From Aquificota bacterium (GTDB taxonomy: Bacteria; Aquificota; Aquificia; Aquificales; Aquificaceae): DNA of 64,000 nucleotides. The stretch covers positions 868,001-932,000 of the forward strand of contig CP076324.1 in assembly GCA_018771605.1 (NCBI GenBank). Reading direction: 5' to 3'. The notes under the pieces were generated by a model. The model ran no database searches, was not told the origin of the DNA, and saw nothing but the letters and a program-made list of their open reading frames with translations. The first letter of the stretch is position 1; each line of letters begins with the position of its first letter. A program made the position numbers and the translations under genes. Below are positions 24,558 through 33,427 of this stretch, one piece after another.

Positions 24558-25787
24558 ATGGCAAAGGCCCTGGCTCTCAAGTGTAGGGAGTGCGGAAGAG
24601 AGTACCCCATAGAGCCTATCCATGTATGTGAGTTCTGCTTTGGCCCTCTTGAGGTCAAGTATGACTATGAGGAGATAAAGAAGAACATAAGCAGGAAGAA
24701 GATAGAGGAAGGTCCAAAGAGCCTATGGCGGTATATAGACCTTTTACCCGTGGAAGAGCCAAGGGTGGGCTTTCACGCGGGCTTTACACCGTTAAAAAAG
24801 GCGGAAAACCTTGGCAAGCTTTTGGGCCTTGACAACCTTTACATAAAGGACGATTCGGTAAACCACCCAACCCTCTCTTTTAAGGACAGGGTTGTCTCCG
24901 TTGCCATATCCAAGGCCATAGAGTTTGGTTTTGATACTACAGCCTGCGCCTCCACTGGGAACCTTGCCAATTCGGTAGCAAGCCACTCTGCACAGGCTGG
25001 CCTAAACTGCTTTGTCTTTATCCCAGCCAACCTTGAATCCCAAAAGATATACGGAAGCCTTGTTTTTGCTCCCACCGTGGTGGCAGTGGAAGGCACCTAC
25101 GACGATGTAAACAGGCTATGCTCAGAGATAGCCAATGAGCTTCCTTGGGCCTTTGTCAACATAAACATAAGGCCCTTCTATGCAGAAGGTTCAAAAACCT
25201 TAGCCTTTGAGGTAGTGGAACAGCTTGGCTGGAGAGCGCCGGATGCGGTGGTAGCGCCAGCGGCTTCAGGCTCCCTTGTCACCAAAATATGGAAGGGCCT
25301 AAAGGAGATGGCCATAGTGGGCCTAATAGATGAGGTAAAGACAAGGGTCTACGGCGCCCAGGCGGAAGGATGCTCTCCCATAGCTCAGGCATGGAAGGAG
25401 GGAAGGGACTTTATAAAGCCTGTAAAGCCCAACACCATAGCCAAGTCCATAGCCATAGGAAACCCAGCCGACGGCATATACGCCATCCAGGTCACAAAAG
25501 AAAGCAAAGGAGATTGGGAAACTGCCACCGATGAGGAGATCATAGAAGGCATAAAGCTCCTTGCGGAGACAGAAGGTATATTTACAGAAACGGCAGGTGG
25601 CACTACCATTGCAGTTCTTAAAAAGCTTGCTCAAAGAGGCGCCTTCAGAAGGGATGAGGTGGTGGTAGCCTACATCACAGGCAACGGCTACAAGACCATG
25701 GAGGTCTTAGACAACCACCTTAAGGAGACCATTCACATAAAGCCAACCCTTGCAGACTTTAAAGAAAAGATCCTTGCCCGTGTTTAA
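24558..25787 (+). CDS. thrC: Threonine synthase
   Basis: A 409-residue PLP enzyme converting O-phosphohomoserine to threonine. The N-terminus carries a CRECG...CEFCFGPL zinc-ribbon-like motif found in this ThrC class. The PLP lysine is in PTLSFKDRVVSVAISKA, followed by STGNLANSVASHSAQAGL and the glycine-rich phosphate-binding ETAGGTTIAVL. A clear Shine-Dalgarno (TTGGAGGTGG) precedes the ATG. Confidence 0.95.
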   Translation: MAKALALKCRECGREYPIEPIHVCEFCFGPLEVKYDYEEIKKNISRKKIEEGPKSLWRYIDLLPVEEPRVGFHAGFTPLKKAENLGKLLGLDNLYIKDDSVNHPTLSFKDRVVSVAISKAIEFGFDTTACASTGNLANSVASHSAQAGLNCFVFIPANLESQKIYGSLVFAPTVVAVEGTYDDVNRLCSEIANELPWAFVNINIRPFYAEGSKTLAFEVVEQLGWRAPDAVVAPAASGSLVTKIWKGLKEMAIVGLIDEVKTRVYGAQAEGCSPIAQAWKEGRDFIKPVKPNTIAKSIAIGNPADGIYAIQVTKESKGDWETATDEEIIEGIKLLAETEGIFTETAGGTTIAVLKKLAQRGAFRRDEVVVAYITGNGYKTMEVLDNHLKETIHIKPTLADFKEKILARV

Positions 25788-26205
25788 GTATTTGCTCCTT
25801 CTCCTCTCCCTCCTTTTTATATCTTGTTCCAAGGACACTCTTCCCAAAATAGAGGTAAAGACCCTTGAGGGTAAAAAGGTCTACCTTTCGGACTATAAGG
25901 GCAAAAAGGTGCTCCTTTATGTGTGGAGTAGGACATGCGCAGGCCACTCAAAGGACCTTGGAAAGCTAAACCAGATTACAGAAGAGAGGAAAGATTACAC
26001 CATAATCTCCTACGCCATAGCCATGGAAAGAGAGGATGTGATAAAGAGCTACAAGGACATAGGGATTGAACCAAAGTTTATCACATTGATTGATACGGAG
26101 GTGCGCTTCAACGACCACTTTCCCATAACCTTTTTACCTTCCACATACCTTTTTGACGAAAAAGGGAAACTTATAAAATCCTACCCGGGCCTATATGTTC
26201 CTTAG
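25780..26205 (+). CDS. Redoxin/TlpA-like lipoprotein with single active-site cysteine
   Basis: A 141-residue thioredoxin-fold lipoprotein. The hydrophobic signal ends in the lipobox LLFISC. The fold is recognisable from VYLSDYKGKKVLLYVWSRTCAGHSKDL and FLPSTYLFDEKGKLIKSY (the cis-Pro loop FLPSTYLFD). The usual CxxC is replaced by CAGH, so the resolving cysteine is missing. A classic disulfide oxidoreductase role is therefore doubtful. The GTG at 25780 gives the best signal peptide; TTG codons at 25774 and 25750 are alternatives. It overlaps the end of thrC by 8 bases. Confidence 0.75.
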   Translation: MFKYLLLLLSLLFISCSKDTLPKIEVKTLEGKKVYLSDYKGKKVLLYVWSRTCAGHSKDLGKLNQITEERKDYTIISYAIAMEREDVIKSYKDIGIEPKFITLIDTEVRFNDHFPITFLPSTYLFDEKGKLIKSYPGLYVP

Positions 26206-26207
26206 AT

Positions 26208-27986
26208 TTACTCAACGGTGACCGTTTTTGCCAAGTTCCTTGGCTGGTCCACATCAAGGCCAAGGTAGTCCGCCATATAGTAGGCAAAGAGTTGCAGAGG
26301 CACTACGGTCAAGAAGGGAGTAAGGTCCTCTTCAATGGGAGGCACTTCTATAAGGTCTGTGCAAAGCCTTTTGAGGTTTTCATCCCCCTTAAAGCCCACT
26401 CCCAAAACCCTTCCTTTCCTTGCCAAAACCTCCTCTATGTTGGAAAGGATCTTTTCATAGACCCTGTCCCTTGGTGCCACAGCCACCGTAGGCGTCTTTT
26501 CATCTATAAGGGCTATGGGCCCATGCTTCATCTCACCAGCAGGGTAGCCCTCAGCGTGTATGTAAGAGATCTCTTTGAGCTTTAAAGCTCCCTCAAGGGC
26601 AACGGGATAGCTCAAATACCTACCCAGATAAAGGACATTCTTGTAATCGGCATACTTTAAGGCTAAGCTTCTTATGGCCTCTGCATCGGAAAGCACCTCT
26701 TCCACAAGGTGTGGCACCTTAAGAAGTCCATCCATAAGGGTATTATTATCTTCCGAATGGCTTATGGCAAGGGCATAAAGCACGGCCAATTGGGCCGTAA
26801 AGGTCTTTGTGGCCGCCACGCCTATCTCTGGACCGGCATGGGTATAAAGGGTGTAATCCGACTCCCTGTCAAGGGCGCTCCCTATCACGTTCACTATGGA
26901 CAAAAGAGTGGCACCCCTTTCCTTCATGGCAAGGGCAGAAAACCTCGTGTCCGCAGTCTCACCAGATTGAGATATGGCAAGCACTAAGTCCCTCTCGTCC
27001 ACAGGGCTGTCCGAGTATCTTAGTTCAGAGGCATAAACCACCTCCACCGGCACCTTGGCATACTTCTCAATCCAATACTTTCCTACAAGGCCCGCATGGT
27101 AGGAGGTGCCGCAGGCCACAACAAGCACGCGCCTAAAATCCCTAAGGTTTATGGGCATCTCATAATCTCTGGATATGTAGCCTTTTATGGTATCTCCTAA
27201 GGTCCTTGGCTGTTCAAAGATCTCCTTTAGCATAAAATGCTTAAAGCCCCCCTTCTCTGCAGAGATAACATCCCAAGCGATATGCATGACCTCCTTTGTA
27301 AGTAGGTTCCCCTCAAAATCGTATATAAAGAAGCCATCGGGCCTTAAATCTACCACCTCACCATCCCCCAAGGGTATAACGGTCCTTGTAAAGGGCAAGA
27401 GGGCTGGTATGTCCGAGGCTATAAAGTTTTCACCCTTTCCCACACCCACCACCAGAGGGCTTCCATACCTTACGGCCACAATCCTGTTTGGCTCCCTTGT
27501 GGATATTACCGCAAAGGCGTAAGCTCCCTTTAGCCTTTTTATAACTTTTAAAACCGTCCTAAGAAGGTCTCCATCGTAGTTTAGTGCTATGAGATGCACT
27601 ATGGCTTCCGTGTCCGTTTGGGACCTATACTCCACACCTTGCCTCTCCAGCTCCTCCTTTAGCTCCCTGTAGTTTTCTATAATGCCGTTGTGCACCAGCG
27701 CAAACTCTCCTCTATTATCTGTATGAGGATGGGCGTTTAGCTCGCAGACCTCACCATGGGTAGCCCATCTGGTATGCCCTATGCCAACTACAGCCTTCAG
27801 CTCCTTCCCCCACAGGCTTCTCACCAGCTCCCTTATCTTTCCCACCTTCTTCTCCACATAGAGGCTTCCGTTCTCTATGAGAGCCACACCGGCAGAATCA
27901 TACCCTCTATACTCAAGCCTCTCAAGCCCTTGCAGTAGCACCAAAAGGGCAGGATTGGACCCCACATAGCCTATTATTCCACACAT
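26208..27986 (-). CDS. glmS: Glutamine--fructose-6-phosphate aminotransferase
   Basis: A 592-residue enzyme making glucosamine-6-phosphate, the first step to UDP-GlcNAc for peptidoglycan and LPS. Met-Cys start (MCGIIGYVG) exposes the catalytic Cys of the class II glutamine amidotransferase domain; GHTRWATHGEV and HNGIIENY follow. Two SIS domains (about 280-420 and 450-590) contain VACGTSYHAGLVGKYW and SQSGETADT, and the terminus PRNLAKTVTVE is canonical. The TATAAT box (27995-28000, minus strand) is 8 bases before the ATG. No glmS ribozyme could fit between them. Confidence 0.97.
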   Translation of the reverse strand: MCGIIGYVGSNPALLVLLQGLERLEYRGYDSAGVALIENGSLYVEKKVGKIRELVRSLWGKELKAVVGIGHTRWATHGEVCELNAHPHTDNRGEFALVHNGIIENYRELKEELERQGVEYRSQTDTEAIVHLIALNYDGDLLRTVLKVIKRLKGAYAFAVISTREPNRIVAVRYGSPLVVGVGKGENFIASDIPALLPFTRTVIPLGDGEVVDLRPDGFFIYDFEGNLLTKEVMHIAWDVISAEKGGFKHFMLKEIFEQPRTLGDTIKGYISRDYEMPINLRDFRRVLVVACGTSYHAGLVGKYWIEKYAKVPVEVVYASELRYSDSPVDERDLVLAISQSGETADTRFSALAMKERGATLLSIVNVIGSALDRESDYTLYTHAGPEIGVAATKTFTAQLAVLYALAISHSEDNNTLMDGLLKVPHLVEEVLSDAEAIRSLALKYADYKNVLYLGRYLSYPVALEGALKLKEISYIHAEGYPAGEMKHGPIALIDEKTPTVAVAPRDRVYEKILSNIEEVLARKGRVLGVGFKGDENLKRLCTDLIEVPPIEEDLTPFLTVVPLQLFAYYMADYLGLDVDQPRNLAKTVTVE

Positions 27987-28014
27987 GAGGTAAAATTATA
28001 AGTCAGGAGTGCTT

Positions 28015-28020
28015 TATAAT
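28015..28020 (+). promoter_or_regulatory. -10 box of the rfb/Wzz operon
   Basis: TATAAT at 28015-28020, 11 bases before the ATG of the Wzz-like gene. The divergent glmS -10 box is at 27995-28000, so both promoters share a 45-base intergenic region. No convincing -35 box was identified. Confidence 0.5.
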
Positions 28021-28031
28021 ATCTATCAACC

Positions 28032-28718
28032 ATGGAGGGAAAAAACCTAAACGAAGAGATAGACCTAAGGGAACTCTTATTAAAGCTTTGGAAGTATAAG
28101 GTCTTTATACTAATTTTTACTGTTTTTGCTTTAATAGCTTCCGCACTGGCGGCAAATATGATTAAGCCCAAATATAAATCCCAGGCAAGTGTGGTTCCAA
28201 ATTTAATGGAGTTTAAAAAGATAGAAATAAGTAGGCTAAAAGATATCCTTAAAGAATATAGCAATAACACCATTATAAACCTCAATGTTGGAGTCAATAC
28301 AAACATGATACTACCCTACTTCAACAGTGAAGATGTGGCCATCTCTGCTTTAAAATCCTCAGGCCTTTATAACTCTTCCAAGTATAGATCACCTTTAGAG
28401 CAAATTGAAAAAGAATTTAAGATAAAAGCAGATGTTGATAAAAAGGATGGAAGCATAAAGATTGAAGTAATTCACTCTTCTCCCGAGGTTGCAGCCAAGT
28501 TTAACCTTGCCCTCATAAAAGAAGTAAACAGCAGAATCAACCAGCTTTACTCACCGGGTAAAGACATTAACTATCTGATAATCACCAGCATGCCCAAAAC
28601 TCCCTACGAGCCATATTTTCCCAAAAAGTTTAAAATAATCTTTCTTTCCACCTTTTCCGCCTTTCTTTTAAGTATATTTATAGCTCTGTTTTATGATTGG
28701 ATTAGAACAGAAAAATAG
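28032..28718 (+). CDS. Wzz-family chain-length determinant protein
   Basis: A 228-residue inner-membrane protein with the polysaccharide co-polymerase layout: a cytoplasmic EEIDLRELLLKLWKYK lead, first membrane helix (about 26-45), a periplasmic region with KYKSQASVVP, and a second helix near the C-terminus preceded by PKTPYEPYFPKKFK, the Pro-rich Wzz motif. It has no kinase domain. It opens the polysaccharide locus, 12 bases before rfbA, and is more AT-rich than glmS. Confidence 0.85.
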   Translation: MEGKNLNEEIDLRELLLKLWKYKVFILIFTVFALIASALAANMIKPKYKSQASVVPNLMEFKKIEISRLKDILKEYSNNTIINLNVGVNTNMILPYFNSEDVAISALKSSGLYNSSKYRSPLEQIEKEFKIKADVDKKDGSIKIEVIHSSPEVAAKFNLALIKEVNSRINQLYSPGKDINYLIITSMPKTPYEPYFPKKFKIIFLSTFSAFLLSIFIALFYDWIRTEK

Positions 28719-28730
28719 CGGAGGCACTGT

Positions 28731-29621
28731 ATGAAGGCAGTCATCCTTGCGGGGGGAAGTGGCACAAGGCTATATCCAACCACAAAGCTTATAAACAAGC
28801 ATTTTCTTCCCATTTACAACAAGCCCATGATCTATTATCCCATTTCCTTAGTTATGCTTTTAAAGATTAAGGACATTGTCTTTGTGATAAACCCGGAAGA
28901 TGAGCCTATGTTTTTAAAGCTTTTTGAAGTTCTTCAAAGGCTTGGGTTAAATGTGAGCTATGTTTTTCAAGAAAAGCCTAACGGCCTTGCAGAGGGTTTG
29001 ATCCTTACAGAGGATTTTATAAAAGACTCCAATGTTATGTATTTACTTGGTGATAACCTTTTGTATGGACACAATGTATGGAAGGAGCTTGATCAGGCAA
29101 AAAGGGAGGTGGAAGAGGGCAAGACTGGTGCCTATACCTTTGGGTATTATGTAAAAGACCCTCACAGGTTTGGTATTGTGGAGTTTGATGAAAAGGGAAG
29201 GGTTATAAGCATAGAAGAAAAGCCAAAGCGTCCCAAATCCCATTTTGCGGTTATAGGCATTTACTTCTTTGACAAAAAGGTTGTAGAGTTTGCCAAAAGG
29301 GTAAAGCCTTCCGAGAGGGGAGAGCTTGAGATAACCTCTGTTCTTCAGGAATACATAAACATAGGAGAGCTAAAGGTTAAGACCCTTGGAAGGGGCTTTG
29401 CTTGGTTTGATGCAGGAACTTATGATAGCTTTTTGGAAGCAAGCCACTTTGTTTCCACCATTGAAAACAAAACGGGGCTTATGATAGGTTGCTTGGAAGA
29501 AATAGCCTACAGGAACGGATGGATTAGTAAAGAGGAGCTTCTTGAGCTTGCAAAACCTCTCTCAAAAACAGATTATGGAAGATATCTTATAAAGCTTGTG
29601 GAGGAAGAGCATGCCCTTTGA
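28731..29621 (+). CDS. rfbA: Glucose-1-phosphate thymidylyltransferase
   Basis: A 296-residue nucleotidyltransferase that makes dTDP-glucose, first step of dTDP-L-rhamnose synthesis. The signature [20 protein letters not shown] and [11 protein letters not shown] are present, as are [30 protein letters not shown] and [17 protein letters not shown]. It heads a contiguous rfbA-rfbC-rfbB-rfbD set. Confidence 0.95.
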   Translation: MKAVILAGGSGTRLYPTTKLINKHFLPIYNKPMIYYPISLVMLLKIKDIVFVINPEDEPMFLKLFEVLQRLGLNVSYVFQEKPNGLAEGLILTEDFIKDSNVMYLLGDNLLYGHNVWKELDQAKREVEEGKTGAYTFGYYVKDPHRFGIVEFDEKGRVISIEEKPKRPKSHFAVIGIYFFDKKVVEFAKRVKPSERGELEITSVLQEYINIGELKVKTLGRGFAWFDAGTYDSFLEASHFVSTIENKTGLMIGCLEEIAYRNGWISKEELLELAKPLSKTDYGRYLIKLVEEEHAL

Positions 29622-30177
29622 GTTTGAGAGGCTTGAACTTGAGGGCTTGGTTTTAATAAGGCCAAAGGTCTTTAGGGATGAGAGAGGCTTTTTCTTGGAG
29701 TTTTACAAAAGGTCAGAGTTTTACAAAAATGGAATAGAGGTGGAGTTTTTACAAGATAATCATTCAGCCTCTGTTAAAGGTACCTTAAGAGGGCTACACT
29801 ATCAAAAGAAGCCAAAGGTTCAAGGAAAGCTGGTAAGGTGTGTTAAAGGTGAGATATTTGACGTGGCTGTGGATATTAGAAAGGGAAGCAAAACCTTTGG
29901 GAAGTGGTTTGGCATTAGGCTTTCGGAAGAAAACCAGCTTATGCTTTGGATACCCCCAGGCTTTGCCCATGGCTTTTTGGTCCTATCCGATTATGCAGAG
30001 GTTATCTATAAGGTCTCCCACTCAGAATACTCTCCCGGGCATGATGCAGGCATAAGGTTTGATGACCCAGACCTTGCCATAGATTGGCCCATAAAGGACC
30101 CAAACCTTTTGATCCTTTCGGAGAAGGACAAGAGATTGCCCTATCTTAAAGACTTAAAAGAGGAGGACCTACTTTGA
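29611..30177 (+). CDS. rfbC: dTDP-4-dehydrorhamnose 3,5-epimerase
   Basis: A 188-residue cupin-fold epimerase. Conserved segments are [41 protein letters not shown] with the catalytic His, [21 protein letters not shown] and [21 protein letters not shown] chose the ATG at 29611, which is preceded by GTGGAGGAAG and overlaps rfbA by 11 bases, over an upstream TTG. Confidence 0.95.
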   Translation: MPFEFERLELEGLVLIRPKVFRDERGFFLEFYKRSEFYKNGIEVEFLQDNHSASVKGTLRGLHYQKKPKVQGKLVRCVKGEIFDVAVDIRKGSKTFGKWFGIRLSEENQLMLWIPPGFAHGFLVLSDYAEVIYKVSHSEYSPGHDAGIRFDDPDLAIDWPIKDPNLLILSEKDKRLPYLKDLKEEDLL

Positions 30178-31169
30178 AAAAAGTGCTTATTACAGGAGCA
30201 GCAGGCTTTATTGGAAGTCATTTTGTAAAGGTGGCCTTGGAGAAGGGATATGATATCTTGGCTTTGGATAAGCTAACTTATGCAGGAGACCTAAGAAGGC
30301 TTGAAGATGTGATAAAACATATAAAGTTTTTTCAGGTGGATATAACAGACAGGGAGAGTTTGGAAAAGGTCTTTAGGGAAGAAAAGCCAGATATGGTGGT
30401 GCATTTTGCGGCAGAAAGTCATGTAGACAGAAGCATCTTAGACCCATTATCCTTTATAAAAACCAACGTGGAAGGCACCTTTAACTTACTTGACCTTTCA
30501 AAAAAGTTTGAAGTGGAAAGGTTTATAAACATATCTACCGATGAGGTCTATGGAGAGCTGGAAGATTTGGAAGGCGAGTTTACGGAAGATTCTTGCCTTA
30601 GGCCTAACTCACCCTACTCTGCCTCCAAAGCCTCTGCAGACATGCTTGGAAGAGCCTACTACCGAACCTATAACCTACCGGTTATTACAGTTAGGCCTTC
30701 CAACAATTATGGACCATGGCAGTATCCAGAAAAGCTTATACCAGTGGTAATCCTAAAGGCCATAAGGAACGAACCTATACCAGTATATGGCACAGGGAAG
30801 AATAGAAGGGAATGGCTTTATGTAAAAGATTGTGCGGAAGGTGTTTTGACTGTTATGGAAAAGGGAAAGGTAGGAGAGGTTTATAACCTTGGTAGCGGCA
30901 TAGAAAAGGAAAACTTAGAGGTGGTAAAGGCTATTTTAAGGATACTTGGAAAACCAGAGGACCTTATCTCCTTTGTAAAGGACAGGCCTGGGCATGATTT
31001 CAGATACAGGATGAACAGCCAAAAGATAAAAAGAGAGCTTGGCTTTAGTATAAAAACAGACTTTGAAGAAGGCCTAAGGCTTACCGTAGATTTTTATCTA
31101 AATCACTTAGACTGGGTCCAAGAGAAGGAAGAGGAGCTTAAAAACCTCTGGAGGAAGGTGTACTCTTGA
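30174..31169 (+). CDS. rfbB: dTDP-glucose 4,6-dehydratase
   Basis: A 331-residue extended short-chain dehydrogenase. NAD-binding TGAAGFIGSHFV is at the N-terminus; HFAAESHVDRSI and STDEVYGEL carry the dehydratase signature, with the catalytic Tyr in YSASKAS. The C-terminal DRPGHDFRYRMN motif is also typical. The TTG start overlaps the rfbC stop (4 bases) and follows a GAGGAGG Shine-Dalgarno. Confidence 0.95.
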   Translation: MKKVLITGAAGFIGSHFVKVALEKGYDILALDKLTYAGDLRRLEDVIKHIKFFQVDITDRESLEKVFREEKPDMVVHFAAESHVDRSILDPLSFIKTNVEGTFNLLDLSKKFEVERFINISTDEVYGELEDLEGEFTEDSCLRPNSPYSASKASADMLGRAYYRTYNLPVITVRPSNNYGPWQYPEKLIPVVILKAIRNEPIPVYGTGKNRREWLYVKDCAEGVLTVMEKGKVGEVYNLGSGIEKENLEVVKAILRILGKPEDLISFVKDRPGHDFRYRMNSQKIKRELGFSIKTDFEEGLRLTVDFYLNHLDWVQEKEEELKNLWRKVYS

Positions 31170-32008
31170 AGTACCTAATCACAGGTGCCAAAGGGCAGCT
31201 TGCCAAGGAGTTTATAAAAGCCTTAGGAAGTGTAAAGGCAGACTTTCTTGCCCTTGATAGGAATACTTTGGACATTTCCAATTTTTGGGAAGTTATAAAG
31301 GTGGTAAGAGAATACAAGCCCCACGTGATTTTAAACTGTGCAGCCTACAATTATGTGGATAAGGCTGAAACAGACTTTCATAGTGCTTACAAGGTAAATG
31401 TGCAGGGAGTTTATAACCTTGCCTTGGCATCTTTGGAAGTGAAGGCAAAGCTTGTTCATTATTCTACCGACTATGTTTTTGATGGAAAAAAGGAAGGCCT
31501 ATACACAGAAGAGGACACTCCAAACCCTTTGAATAAATATGCTCTTTCCAAACTATTGGGAGAAGAGGTCATAAGAAACACTCTTGAAGACTATCTTATC
31601 CTTAGAGTTAGCTGGGTCTACGGAAGCGGAAGCCAAAACTTCCTCTATAAACTCCTTGAGTGGTCCAAAAATAATGACATTTTAAAGGTGGCTTGCGATG
31701 AGTTTTCTGTGCCTACCTCCACTGCCACCATAGTGGAGGTCTCCCTAAAGGCTATTTCAAAGGAGCTAACGGGCCTTTATCACCTTACCAACTCTGGCTA
31801 TGCCTCAAGGTATGAGTGGGCCAAAGAGTTTTTCAAATTAAAGGGCATAAACAAGTTTATCTACCCAGCATACCAATCGGACTTTAACCTACCAGCCAAA
31901 AGGCCAAGATGGTCAGCTATGAGCAATGAAAAGATAAGCAAAGAGCTGGATATAGAGATTAGAGAGTGGAGAGAGGAGTTAGAAAGGGTTTGTTTAGATC
32001 TTACGTAA
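31166..32008 (+). CDS. rfbD: dTDP-4-dehydrorhamnose reductase
   Basis: A 280-residue reductase completing dTDP-L-rhamnose synthesis. Visible are the N-terminal ITGAKGQLAKEF Rossmann motif, NCAAYNYVDKAETD, HYSTDYVFDG and KYALSKLLGE (catalytic Tyr-x3-Lys), and the C-terminal RPRWSAMSNEK. A TTG start overlaps rfbB by 4 bases. Its end overlaps the convergent truncated glycosyltransferase by 8 bases. Confidence 0.94.
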   Translation: MKYLITGAKGQLAKEFIKALGSVKADFLALDRNTLDISNFWEVIKVVREYKPHVILNCAAYNYVDKAETDFHSAYKVNVQGVYNLALASLEVKAKLVHYSTDYVFDGKKEGLYTEEDTPNPLNKYALSKLLGEEVIRNTLEDYLILRVSWVYGSGSQNFLYKLLEWSKNNDILKVACDEFSVPTSTATIVEVSLKAISKELTGLYHLTNSGYASRYEWAKEFFKLKGINKFIYPAYQSDFNLPAKRPRWSAMSNEKISKELDIEIREWREELERVCLDLT

Positions 32009-32389
32009 TACCTAAGGACCTTTTTATCTCCTCTATGGCCTTTTTGTTTATTCTATCTCTTTCTTTGTCAAAAAACCATCCCCATTTATTGAAGTATTTT
32101 GCCATATTAATTACATGAATTTTAAGCATTTTAAAGCTTTTATAAGATTCTCTACCATGTTCATGTACCACAGTGCAGTAAGGATAAAACATAGTTTTAT
32201 ATTTCCTGTGTATTCTTCTATTTAAATCCGTATCCTCTCCATACATAAAAAATCTCTCATCAAAAAGACCCACTTCTTTTAGCACAGAAACTCTTAAAAA
32301 CATAAAACAGCCTGAGAGAAATGGTACATTCATCTCTATGTTATATCCTGTCCATCTAAGTTCATAGTTATAGTTTAATTTTTCTTTTA
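32001..32389 (-). pseudogene. Glycosyltransferase family 2, 3' fragment cut by the IS
   Basis: An open frame reads from the IS terminus (32389) to a stop at 32001. It encodes only the C-terminal half of a GT2 rhamnosyltransferase-like enzyme: LSGCFMFLRVSVLKEVGLFDERFFMYGEDTDLNRRI and the later TVVHEHGRES. The catalytic GEDTDL/ED motif is present but the nucleotide-binding N-terminal half is absent. Codons upstream of the internal methionine continue in frame to the IS boundary, showing that the gene was truncated there. The missing half was not found on the other side of the IS. Confidence 0.85.
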
Positions 32390-32446
32390 TACGCCGAGTG
32401 AGAAATTCCCTTTAAGCTAAACCTTCCATATCAATAAAAAGACAGC

Positions 32447-32490
32447 AGGGCTACTATAATAGTAGCCCTAAAAACCATCGGAGGTTTTTA
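32447..32490 (+). promoter_or_regulatory. Two hairpins ahead of the IS transposase start
   Basis: First hairpin: AGGGCTACTA (32447-32456) pairs with TAGTAGCCCT (32460-32469). Second: TAAAAACC (32469-32476) pairs with GGTTTTTA (32483-32490); it includes part of the Shine-Dalgarno GGAGG (32480-32484) just before the ATG at 32493. Both are conserved in copy 2. They probably limit transposase translation from read-through transcripts. Confidence 0.6.
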
Positions 32491-32492
32491 CC

Positions 32493-33341
32493 ATGGAAAT
32501 TATACCACCTTACCTACGCATCTACCAACAAATCCTAAAAGACCTTGAAAATGCCTTTCCATTCCTTAATGTGCCAAAAGCTAAAGCGGGCAGAAAACCT
32601 AAACTCACAGACATCCATATAGCAGCCATCTTTATACTCTCCTACATAACCAACACAAAGGTCCTCACCTTAGCTAAACTACTTATTGACCCATCCATAC
32701 AATCATGGCATATCTTCAGAAGATACAGACTCAAGAGAGTATACAGGATATTGAGAGAATACAAGCTTCACAAGCTGAGGCTTATGATTTTAGCAAGGCT
32801 TTTGTATGGTAAGAAGATAGAACTTGTAATAGATGGAACCATAGTGGACATAGCCAATGTAAACAGGGCGAGGACACAGAAGATAAGGAGGGTAAGAGGG
32901 AAGGTATGGTGGGCAAAGAGGAGAAGGAAGATAGTTCGGAGAGACAATGGGAAGGTAGTGGAGTTTGAGGAGGTCAGGTATGGCATGTTGATGATGGTGT
33001 TATGTGATAGGTGGGGAAGAGTTTATGATGTGTGGATAAGCTTTGGAAGCGTGCATGAAGTTAGGGCATTCAGAGAGAGAAAGAAAAGGAGTTTATGGTT
33101 TAGGGAGCTTGTGGAGAATTGTGTGGTGTATGGTGATAGGGGTTATAGGGGCTGTGAAGGTGTGATTGTGTGTGATGGTAGGGAGATGAGGGCAAAAAGG
33201 CAGGTGGTGGAAGGTGTTATAAGTCAGATAAAGCTTTTCAATGCTGGTAGTGGGTGGAGGACTTTAACTTGTGTGCTTGTGTATGTATATGCTTATGCTA
33301 TTGGATATAGCTATTATAGGAGGGGTGAACTTGAGGTCTAA
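32493..33341 (+). CDS. IS transposase (DDE type), copy 1
   Basis: A 282-residue transposase. The N-terminal third carries a helix-rich DNA-binding region (KAGRKPKLTDIHIAAIFILSY). The DDE residues are probably the Asp in LVIDGTIVDIANVNRA, the Asp in VVYGDRGYRG, and the Glu in RQVVEGVISQIKLFN; the last fits the R-x3-E-x6-K-like signature of IS4/IS5/IS982-type enzymes. It is basic overall (KRRRKIVRR). I cannot assign it firmly to an IS family. It differs at about eight residues from copy 2 and is intact. Confidence 0.9.
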   Translation: MEIIPPYLRIYQQILKDLENAFPFLNVPKAKAGRKPKLTDIHIAAIFILSYITNTKVLTLAKLLIDPSIQSWHIFRRYRLKRVYRILREYKLHKLRLMILARLLYGKKIELVIDGTIVDIANVNRARTQKIRRVRGKVWWAKRRRKIVRRDNGKVVEFEEVRYGMLMMVLCDRWGRVYDVWISFGSVHEVRAFRERKKRSLWFRELVENCVVYGDRGYRGCEGVIVCDGREMRAKRQVVEGVISQIKLFNAGSGWRTLTCVLVYVYAYAIGYSYYRRGELEV

Positions 33342-33393
33342 TTTCTCACCCGGCGTATGTATGTTATAATTTAACAAAATTTAGGCAAGAAGT

Positions 33394-33415
33394 CTCCATC
33401 CTCTACAGGGTGGAG
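33394..33415. repeat. Hairpin resembling an IS200/IS605-type right end
   Basis: CTCCATCC (33394-33401) pairs with GGGTGGAG (33408-33415) around a TCTACA loop, with one G-U pair, inside the context AAGAAGT...ATGAATTGCC. Such a hairpin followed by ATGAATTG-like sequence is reminiscent of the right ends of TnpB-carrying IS200/IS605 elements. No tnpA or tnpB remains next to it. The assignment is tentative. Confidence 0.3.
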
Positions 33416-33427
33416 ATGAATTGCCAC

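Larger units (their letters stand above)
32390..33357 (+). mobile_element. 968-bp insertion sequence, copy 1
   Basis: Ends are 18-bp imperfect inverted repeats: TACGCCGAGTGAGAAATT (32390-32407) and AATTTCTCACCCGGCGTA (33340-33357). It contains one transposase gene whose stop codon overlaps the right terminus. A second, nearly identical copy of the same length lies inverted at 42260-43227. No target-site duplication is seen around this copy: the flanks 32358-32389 and 33358-33389 do not match, so one side has been rearranged. Confidence 0.92.

Noticed and set aside
27987-28031. Possible glmS ribozyme or other leader before glmS.
   Set aside because: Only 45 bases separate the divergent genes and the -10 box is 8 bases from the ATG, leaving no room for a leader.
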